A stretch of DNA of 64,000 bases from an uncultured Cyclobacteriaceae bacterium (GTDB lineage: Bacteria > Bacteroidota > Bacteroidia > Cytophagales > Cyclobacteriaceae). The stretch's first letter is position 1. Each line of letters opens with the position of its first letter. The position numbers were made by a program, and so were the translations under genes. Below are positions 1 through 9,100 of the stretch, piece after piece. The notes beneath the pieces were generated by a model that saw only the letters and a program-made list of their open reading frames with translations, was not told the origin of the DNA and did not search any database. The DNA is taken from assembly GCA_943788235.1 (NCBI GenBank), contig CALSPM010000005.1, positions 124,001-188,000 on the forward strand. The letters are read 5' to 3'.

Positions 1-3000
1 AGCACCAAATACAGTGGTATTGGCAGCTGCTCCGGTAACTGTTATCTCGATAGTATTTCCATTAAAATTAGCACTGGCCGCTGAGAAATTTGCCCCATTG
101 GTGGGGAAAGTCCAATCTCCTGCCTCAAAAGTAGAATTTGATACGTCCTCACTGTAAATCACATCTACACGGTCTACTGTGCCATCAGGTTCCGCAATAG
201 GATTGATATCTTTATAGGAGGCCGATAATAGAACAGGTAACGCAGTATCCACTGTTCCACTAAAAGTTTGATTAGATGCCAAAGCATTCGCCCCATCAGA
301 AATTTTAGCCGCAACTAGTACCACATTCGGAGTAGCATCAGTATCCGGAGCGCCACTTTCAGTAAGGGTAATAAGTACTTTATTGTCATTACCCGTTCCC
401 GTTGTGGTATTACTTACCGTGTATCCAGCAACGGTAAATGTAGTATTATTCAAGGTTGAACTTCCATCAGTAATAGCCTCAGATAAGGTTACTAATATCT
501 GATCTATTTGCCCATCATTATCATCATCTAATGTTTGTGCTGCACTTATGGCTGGCGGTGCTCCATTAGTTGTTCCACTAAAGGTTTGATTAGCTGCCAA
601 AGCACTACCGCCATCAGAAATTTTAGCAGCAACCAGCGTAACATCAGGAGTAGCATCTGTATCCGGAGAGCCACTTTCGGTAAGGGTAATAAGTACTTTG
701 TCATCATTACCCGTTCCCGTAGTCGTATTACTTACCGTGTATCCAGCAACGGTAAATGTTGTGTTGTCCAAAGTTGAGCTTCCATCGGCTATGGTTTCAG
801 ATAAGGTTACTAATATCTGATCTATCTGCCCATCCTTATCATCATCTAATACTTGTGCTGCGATTATGGCAGGCGGCACACCATCAGTTATTCCATTAAA
901 GGTTTGATCGGATGCTAAGGCATCGATACCATCAGAGATTTTAGCAGCTACTAGTACCATGGTTGGAGTAGCATCGGTATCTGCTGAGCCACTTTCGTTA
1001 AGTGTAATAAGTACTTTGTTATCATTAGCAAGGTCTCCCGTAGTCGTATTACTTACCGTATATCCAGCAACAGTAAATGTAGTATTATTCAAGGTTGAAC
1101 TTCCATCGGCTATCGTTTCAGATAAGGTCACTAGTATCTGATCTATTTGTCCATCGTCATCACTATCTATGGTGCTCGCTGCAATGATGGCAGGCCCAGC
1201 ATCATCAGTTGTTCCAGTAAAAGTTTGATTGGATGCTAAAGCATTAGCCCCATCAGAAATTTTAGCCGCAACTAGTTCCACGTTAGGAGTAGCATCAGTA
1301 TCTGCTGAGCCGCTTTCGGTGAGAGTAATAAGGACTTTGTTATCATTAGCTGAGGATTCCGTAGTAGTATTACTTACCGTATATCCGGCAACGGTAAATG
1401 TAGTATTATCCAAGGTTGAACTTCCATCGGTTATAGCCTCAGATAAGGTTACTAATATCTGATCTATCTGTCCATCTTTATCATCATCTAATGTTTTTGC
1501 ATCAATTATGGCAGGTGGCGCAGTATCAGCTGTTCCAGTAAAGGTCTGATCGGATACTAAAGCATTAGCCCCATCAGAGACTTTGGCAGCAACCAGTATC
1601 ACATTAGGAGTAGCATCGGTATCCGCTGAACCACTTTCTGCAAGAGAGATAAGTACTTTGTTGTCATTGGCAGAAGTTCCTGTGGTAGTATTACTTACCG
1701 TGTATCCGGCAACAGTAAATGTGGTATTATTCAAGGTTGAGCTTCCATCAGCAATGGCCTCAGATAATGTAACTAATATTTGATCTATCTGTCCATCTTT
1801 ATCGCTATCCAATGTCTCAGCAGCACTTATAGCAGGTGGTGCTGCGTTACTTGCACCATTAAAGGTTTGATCGGATGATAAGGCATTAGTTCCATCAGAG
1901 ATTTTGGCAGCAACTAGTACTACACCAGGAGTAGCATCTGTATCTGCTGAGCCACTTTCAGTAAGGGTAATAAGTACTTTATTGTCATTAGCAGAAGTTC
2001 CCGTGGTAGTGTTACTTACCGTATATCCAGCAACAGTAAATGTGGTATTATTCAAAGTTGAACTTCCATCAGTTATGGCCTCAGATAGGGTTACTAATAT
2101 CTGATCTATCTGTCCATCGCCATCATCATCTAATATATTGGCTGCCACGATAGCAGGTGCTGCACCGTCAGTTGTTCCGGTGAAAGTCTGATCAGATGCT
2201 AAAGCCGCACTACCATCAGAGATTTTAGCAGCAACTAGTACTACATTCGGAGTAGCATCGGTGTCTGCTGATCCACTTTCGGTAAGAGTAATGAGTACTT
2301 TGTTATCATTAGCAGACGATCCCGTGGTGGTATTGCTTAATGTGTATCCAGCAACGGTAAATGTAGTATTATTCAAAGTTGAGCTTCCATCAGTAATGGC
2401 CTCAGATAATGTTACTAATACCTGATCGATCTGCCCATCGTTATCACTATCTAACGTTTTTGCTGCGCTTATAGCGGGCGCCACACCGTCTGTTGTTCCA
2501 GTAAAGGTTTGATCGGATGATAAAGCATCGATACCATCAGAGATTTTAGCAGCAACTAATACCACGTTTGGAGTAGCATCGGTATCTGCTGAGCCGCTTT
2601 CGTTAAGGGTAATAAGTACTTTATTGTCATTGGCAGAAGCTCCCGTTGTAGTATTACTTACCGTATATCCAGCAACAGTAAATGTAGTATTATTCAAGGT
2701 TGAACTTCCATCGACTATAGTTTCAGATAAGGTTACTAATACCTGGTCTATCTGTCCATTATTATCACTATCCAGGGTGCTTGCTGCAATGATGGCAGGT
2801 CCAGCATCATCAGTTGTTCCACTAAAGGTTTGATCGGATGATAAAGCATTTCCGCCGTCAGAGATCTTGCCAGCAACTAGTACCACGTTTGGAGTGGCGT
2901 CTGTATCTGCTGAACCACTTTCAGTAAGGGTAATGAGCACTTTATTATCATTAGCAGAAGTTCCCGTGGTAGTGTTACTTACTGTGTACCCAGCTACAGT

Positions 3001-3936
3001 AAATGTAGTATTATTCAAGGTTGAACTTCCATCAGTAATCGCCTCAGTTAATGTTACTAATATCTGATCTATTTGTCCATCCTTATCATCATCTAATGTC
3101 TTTGCAGCGCTTATTTCAGGCGAAGAGGTATCATAATTAATGGTTGTCCCGCTTTGTGTTCCAGTAGTAGCGTTACCCGCTTTATCAGTAATGATGGCAT
3201 TAAAAACAATTACTTCAGAATTATTTAATCCACCACTCAGCGCACTAAAAGTTGCTGCATTGAAACTAAGCGTTTTGTTAGTGCCTAACTCACCAATTAG
3301 AATGGTATGCGCCCCGCCAAGATTTTCATAACCCCCCCCAGCAACATTGGCAATGATCTGCAAAGTACCACCAGTTAAGCTGGCGTCATTAGCCAAAGGT
3401 ACAGTAACATTAATACCAGTGTTCGTAGTATTCCATTTTCCCGCAACAACTGTACCTCCTGTTGTGAGCACTGACCCCGCCGTAAAGGCAGTGGGAGCAC
3501 TAGTATCAACTATCAAGTTTTTGTTAGCTCTTAAGGAATTAACAGCGTTGGGATTGGCCAAAGTAAGCGTGGCATCATTTAGCGCAGCATCTTTGATCGT
3601 ACCTCCATTTAATGCCAAGGAATTGTTTGCAACATAATCTAAATCACTTGAGGTCTCTCCTGATCCTATCGTATAATTAAAAGTTAACGTATTGCTGCCC
3701 GTTCCACTACTGTAATCAACCACCGCATCACTACCCCCCGTCTCTAAGGTAAGCTGAGGAGTGCCCGTAACATTAACCACCTCACTAAATACCACTGTGA
3801 TCGCAATCGTCTCACCCTGCCTGTAAGAGTCATCAGCCGTAGTTGAGGTCACGCCTGTAACCGTCGGTAATACCTTCTCCGTTAAACTTGCCGTATTATT
3901 TGATTGAGAAGTTGATGCCGCATTGCCTGCCTTGCA
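1..3936 (-). CDS. Giant repeat surface protein, C-terminal part (runs off window edge)
   Basis: This is an open minus-strand frame without a stop down to base 1, so the gene continues outside the window. I checked the frame at several points between 3900 and 1. Reading 5' to 3' it contains the end of a bacterial Ig-like module ([13 protein letters not shown] onward), a spacer domain around 3480-3180, and then nine tandem units of about 107 residues. Each unit carries an acidic loop such as LDDDKDGQID followed by ILVTLSEAI, a short beta-rich stretch (TFTVAGYTVSNTT) and VVLVAAKISDGANAL. A tenth, diverged unit lies near 200-1. The acidic loop resembles calcium-binding loops, which is an inference. 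It has no start codon of its own: it continues the gene beginning at 6047 after frameshifts near 3936, 4330 and 4500-4550. Likely role: a secreted or surface adhesin. Its sorting domain, if any, would be beyond the edge. Confidence 0.75.
200..3140 (-). repeat. Tandem 321-bp coding repeats (nine units)
   Basis: The acidic-loop codons recur at about 517, 838, 1159, 1480, 1801, 2122, 2443, 2764 and 3085, a constant 321-bp (107-residue) spacing. Units are very similar at nucleotide level but differ at the loop (DDDNDG, DDDKDG, DSDDDG, DDDGDG, DSDNNG). Constant length with scattered substitutions suggests homogenisation by recombination or recent expansion. Such an array is also prone to misassembly, so the true copy number may differ. 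Confidence 0.85.
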
Positions 3937-4331
3937 TCATATATTGCATTTCCCGCAGCAGGATCAACACTAAGCGTCTCAGAACCATTGGCAGTTCCTG
4001 ATATATTCACATCTAATACCCAAATACTCTGAGATGTTTTAGTTATACCCGTAGGAGTAGAGGCAACAGTAGCCGCTCCACCGCTAATCGATAATGCAAA
4101 GTCAGCTGCTTCTAAATCTCCTGAACCTCCATTCGTATTATAAACATCCTCTGCAAAAGTTACAGTAAGCTCTGAGTTTGCAGCATTCAAACTAACACCA
4201 CTGATCGTAGGTACACTAGTATCAACTATCAATGCTTTATTATTACCTAAAGAATTACTAGCTCCTGGACTCGCCAAAGTAAGCGTTGCATCATTTAACG
4301 CCGCATCTTTAACGACTACGTCCACCACCAT
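3882..4331 (-). CDS. Giant repeat surface protein, middle fragment between frameshifts
   Basis: This reading frame belongs to the same gene as 1-3936 and 4518-6047. It contains a module ([18 protein letters not shown], then [16 protein letters not shown]) that is nearly a copy of the one at about 4770-4930. The neighbouring module (SYRQGETIAITVVFSEVVNV, about 3640-3860) also has a copy at about 4350-4570, so a unit of roughly 720 bp is duplicated. Comparing the copies locates the lesions. The copy near 3930 has about two extra bases compared with 4650. Single-base differences occur near 4497, 4515 and 4550, and the stretch near 4325 is irregular. The fragment is not an independent gene. Either the locus is degenerating or the assembly is poor in this duplicated stretch. 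Confidence 0.6.
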   Translation of the reverse strand: MVVDVVVKDAALNDATLTLASPGASNSLGNNKALIVDTSVPTISGVSLNAANSELTVTFAEDVYNTNGGSGDLEAADFALSISGGAATVASTPTGITKTSQSIWVLDVNISGTANGSETLSVDPAAGNAIYDARQAMRHQLLNQIIRQV

Positions 4332-4517
4332 TGTTTAATGCCAAGGAATTAGTGGCAACATAATCTAGATCACTGGAGGTCTCTCCCGAACCAATCGTGT
4401 AATTAAAAGTTAACGTGTTACTGCCCGTTCCACTGCTGTAATCAACCACCGCATCACTACCACCCGTCTCTAAGGTAAGCTGAGGAGTCCCGTAACATTA
4501 ACCACCTCACTAAATGC

Positions 4518-6047
4518 CTACTGTGATAGCAATCGTTTCACCTTGCTTATAAGATCATTACCCGTAGTTGAGGTCACTCCCGTGACCGTAGGAGCAATCT
4601 TCTCTGTTAAACTTGCCGTATTATTTGATTGAGAGGTTGATGCCGCATTGCCTGCTGCATTATATATCGCAGTACCCGCAGCAGGAACAACAGTAAGCGT
4701 CTCAGAACCATTGGCAGTCCCCCCAGTTAGAGTCAAACCTAATACCCAGATATTCTGAGCTGTTTTAGTTATGCTTGCAGGAGTTGCATTAACCCCGGCT
4801 GCTCCACCACTGATCGATAAAGCAAAGTCAGCTACTTCTAAATCTCCTGAACCTCCATTCGTATTATAAACATTCTCTGAAAAGGTTACGGTAAGCTCTG
4901 AGTTCGCAGCATTCAAACTAACACTACTGATGGTTGGGCCCGCAACCAACGATGATTCAAACCATGCTAATTCACCATTCGAACCTCCTAACACATCCAT
5001 GGCTCCATCCCCATCTATATCTGCAGCATACACTGCTTGGGCATTTGTAAAATCAACCGTAGACTTAGTGAAGTTTTCAGAACCATCGTTCTCATACCAT
5101 GCTATCTTATTATCATTAGAAGCAGCTCCTACCACATCAATATCTCCATCCAAGTCTATATCTACAGCGTAGACTGAAAGGCATTCGTCACAAGAAGCAT
5201 CAATCGAACGCTTAGTGAAGTTTTCAGAACCATCGTTCTCATACCATGCTATCTCATCATCGTACCTAGCAGCTCCTAACACATCCATATCTCCATCCCC
5301 ATCTATATCTACAGCGCGAACTTCGTAAATCCCCCAAAATGCGCCATCAATCGTATGCTTAGTGAAGTTTTCAGAACCATCGTTCTCCCACCATGCTATA
5401 TCATTAGCATTATTAGCCGCTCCTAACACATCAATATCTCCATCCCCATCTATATCTACAGCTTCAACTTCCATAGCACCGTCAAAAGTGCTATTAATAA
5501 TACGCTTAGTGAAGTTTTCAGAACCATCGTTCTCATACCATGCTATATCATCAGCAGTCAAAGCAGCTCCTAACACATCCATATCTCCATCCCCATCTAC
5601 ATCTGCAGCGTAGACTGAACGGGCAGCATTAAAATTGTTATCAATCAATGGTTGCACAGTGAAGGTTCCATCAAGATTCTGCTTCCACCATGCGATATCA
5701 CTAACATTTTGAGCCGCCCCTAACACATCCAATCTTCCATCCCCATCTACATCTGCAGCGTAGACTGAAAACGGTAATGAAAAAGCATTTGACACTGAAC
5801 CTTCAAGTGTGAAGGTGACTGGATTATCCCCATTATTCTTCCACAAACGTATATAATTGTTACCCCCATAAGCTGCTAACACATCCATATCTCCATCCGC
5901 ATCTATATCCACAGCATAGGTTTGAGTAACATTATTCGCACCAGCATCTATCGTATGCTTAGAGAACGTTTGGGCTAGCCCTAAAGCAGGAACTAGGAAG
6001 ATCAAAAAAGGGATTATATGTCGTTTATATACACTCAACGGACCCAA
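4518..6047 (-). CDS. FG-GAP repeat surface protein, N-terminal part
   Basis: The protein begins with a clear signal peptide (KRHIIPFLIFLVPALGLAQ), so it is exported. Seven FG-GAP/VCBS-type repeats follow at roughly residues 40-370, each about 47 residues with the pattern VYAADIDGDGDMDVLGAA then DIAWYENDGSENF. These repeats typically form a calcium-stabilised beta-propeller. After them comes a SwmB-like/Ig-like module ([20 protein letters not shown]). The frame ends at VKRLLSQ, where comparison with the duplicate at 3640-3900 shows a missing G in the SYKQGE codons near 4550, so the stop is a frameshift product and the gene really continues to base 1. It lies 107 bp downstream of the SprB-like gene on the same strand. 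Probable role: a large secreted or cell-surface adhesin, possibly a type IX secretion client. Confidence 0.75.
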   Translation of the reverse strand: MGPLSVYKRHIIPFLIFLVPALGLAQTFSKHTIDAGANNVTQTYAVDIDADGDMDVLAAYGGNNYIRLWKNNGDNPVTFTLEGSVSNAFSLPFSVYAADVDGDGRLDVLGAAQNVSDIAWWKQNLDGTFTVQPLIDNNFNAARSVYAADVDGDGDMDVLGAALTADDIAWYENDGSENFTKRIINSTFDGAMEVEAVDIDGDGDIDVLGAANNANDIAWWENDGSENFTKHTIDGAFWGIYEVRAVDIDGDGDMDVLGAARYDDEIAWYENDGSENFTKRSIDASCDECLSVYAVDIDLDGDIDVVGAASNDNKIAWYENDGSENFTKSTVDFTNAQAVYAADIDGDGAMDVLGGSNGELAWFESSLVAGPTISSVSLNAANSELTVTFSENVYNTNGGSGDLEVADFALSISGGAAGVNATPASITKTAQNIWVLGLTLTGGTANGSETLTVVPAAGTAIYNAAGNAASTSQSNNTASLTEKIAPTVTGVTSTTGNDLISKVKRLLSQ

Positions 6048-6154
6048 GTTTTAATGCATGACATTTCTATCAACCCATATCGATGATATCTGTGACTATA
6101 CTTTTTAAATAATATCCCTAGCTTGTTCATCTCAAAATGAAGTTAGTGATCAAC

Positions 6155-9100
6155 TTATCTTAACATAGCGACCTTGCCACGAGAAGTCCTAAAAATGCCC
6201 GATTCGGCCTCATAGGTAATCTCATACAGATAAGAATCTTGAGGTAGGGGAATTTGATTTAAAGAGCCATCCCATTCCCCATCGAGATCTTTGGTTTCAA
6301 ACACGACGCTGCCGTATTTGTTATAAATAACCAAATACATAGAAACAATATTTTCCAATGTTGGCCTAAAATAATCATTGAGGCCATCTAGGTTCGGTGT
6401 AAAAGCGGAGGGCATGGCCACACGAAAGCCCTTCTCCACATCTAAGATTTGAGTATTAACTGCCTCACATCCAACAGCGTTTGTAATTTTCAAGGTAATA
6501 GGATATGCTGCAGGCGAGACATAAGTATTTCTCGCGTTAACTTCATCGACAACTGCACCATTACCTAGATCCCAAGACCAATCAATAATTTCTGGCCCCT
6601 TTGAATCATCAAATAAAGATATGGGCCAATCAATGTAAGGATAGTCATATTCTAAATTGAAGTCTGCAACCAATAAATAATCCGTTTCAACGACTAGTGT
6701 AGTATCGAAGGAGCACAAGTTCTCATCGGTAATCTCTATGTTTTGATCGCCTCCTTTCAAGCCACCATAATAATTATTAGGAAAAGGATCTCCACCATTG
6801 ATCCTATAAATATATTCTCCAGTCCCTCCACTGGCCGCAACAGTGAATTCTCCATTGCTCGTAGTAGTACACAAGTTGTTTTTAAGTGAAAGAACTTCTA
6901 AGGAAAGCGTCTGAGGTTCAGTGATCTCGATAATACCTGAAGAGTATTCACATAGCGCTTCATCTGTGATAATAAGTTCATACTCGCCACCAAGGATGCG
7001 AGTAAGATTGATGTTTTGTGAATAAGGATCTCCATCTTTAGCCCAGTTGTATGTATAACTACCAGTACCGCCGGTAACCGATGCAGTAATGGTCCCGTCT
7101 CTATCCCCAGGGCAGGTCAAATTTGTAGTGGCAATATCGAATTTTACAGTATCCGGACCCGTGAGTGTAATATAAACGGGCGTTTCACAAAGGCCTTCAT
7201 CAATGACGTCAATAATATAATCTCCTGCCGGGAGTGCATTACCAAAGGATTCGGAGATTGGTAGTCGGACCAGGTTTCGCTTCCATTCATAGGTGAAGTT
7301 CCCCCAACCACCGGTGGGAGAAAGAGCAATTAACCCTGTTGAGTCTCCCCAGCAAACCATATTTTCTTGGGTGCTGGTGACGTTCACTGCATCTGGGTTA
7401 TCTATGGTAAAAGAATTAGACCTCAGACAACCAAAGTTATCTGTGACGCCCACTGTGTAGGTACCATAAGTGATATCAATCTGATCTTTACTTTCACTGA
7501 TCGCGGCACCTTCTTTTTCCCATTCGTAAGTAAAATCAGTCGATTCGCCTAGCACTTCAATAGAGAGCAGAATTTGAGCATCAGAAGAATCCCTACAAGT
7601 AATCCGCGTAATATCACCATTGATGTTAAACTGATTATTGGGTTCAGTGACGTTTATAGTGAAAGTATCTGACAAGCACTGGTACTTATCTGTTGCTGCC
7701 AAGAAATAATCTCCCGCGGCGAGACTATCAATGGTGGCAGTGGTATTGTATACTTTTCCATAATCCACCCATGAATATTCAAAAGGAGCATTTCCGTTTA
7801 CCAATGAGGCAGTAATAGCACCCGTGCTCGCATCTTTACATAAGACATTTGTAATAGCAGGATCTACTATCATATTAGGAGGATTATATAAAATAACAGT
7901 ACTGTCCTTAGTACATCCCTTTTTATCTACCAAGGTAACCAGATGATTTCCAGCCGTTAAGTCGGTGGCTGCAAAAGCAATATCCTCGGTAGTAACTGTA
8001 TCAGGGCCATCTTTAGCATTGTATCTCCAGATTATAGTTGGAAACGACTCGGAGCCCCCCGTAGGATCCAAAGTTATTTTGGCATCAGTACCATTGAAGC
8101 ATTCAAGGGTATCAAGGGTGGGGTGTAAAAAGATTTTATCTGGCTGAAAAACAGTCACGGAATCATATCTGGTACAGCCGATAGGATCTGTGATAGAAAC
8201 TTGATAATCACCACTATTTAAATCTTGCACAACAAATTTATCAGAATCGAATAATTCCCCATCCTTCACCCAACTGACAGCAAAAGGGAATGGATGTCCG
8301 TTGTCTGGTCTAAGACCGATATTGATGGTACCATCTTTTGACCCATAACAAGAAACATCAGAAATTATGGGCCCAATGGTGTAAGTTGTTGTTGGTTCGG
8401 TGACAATAACATTTTGGACAATCGTGGGACAATTCAATGAATCCACAACATTAAGCGTATAGGTTCCTGAATCTAGCCTGCTGATGATAGATGTATTATC
8501 TACATAGACACCATATTTATCCCATGTTTGCGTGTAAGGGGCATTTCCTCCAGTGATACGCACATTTATTTGACCTGTTGCACTGTCTTTACAAACCACG
8601 TTTGTTACCGTTGGGAATACTTGAATTTCAGGAATATCGGTAATCTCAAAGGTTTTATCGATAGGACAACCTTGCTCATCTGTGATAATAATCCTATAAA
8701 TACCACTTGCCAATGAGTCAATTTCAGTATCTGTCCAGGCGCTGTCTGCAGGATTAAAATTCGTTCCATTTTTGGACCATTGGTAGTCATAGTTCAATGA
8801 ATTTCCTCCATTGGCTTCAACCTCAATATTACCGATTTGATCGCCACCACAGATGTTATCAGAAAGCCTTGAAGAAATTTGCATCGCCGTGTATTCCTGA
8901 ACGTAATAAGTAGCCTCTTTTATACACCCATTTTCATCGGTAACTTGGAACGTATAATCTCCCTCAGAGATTCCAGAGATAATTTTTTCATTTTCAATCC
9001 TAGTACCAGTAGCGGTTCTTCCTGCGTACCAAGCATAATCATAATCCGTCGGGTGGCCCGGATCAATAGTAAACTTTACCTCAACGGAACCCGTACTTTC

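Noticed and set aside
200-3140. Regular repeats considered as a CRISPR or satellite array
   Set aside because: The 321-bp unit is coding, in frame, and has no short repeat/spacer structure.
535-3637. A series of plus-strand frames of about 60-96 residues with repeating sequences
   Set aside because: They are the antisense of the 321-bp repeats; the minus strand has one continuous frame with sensible protein composition.
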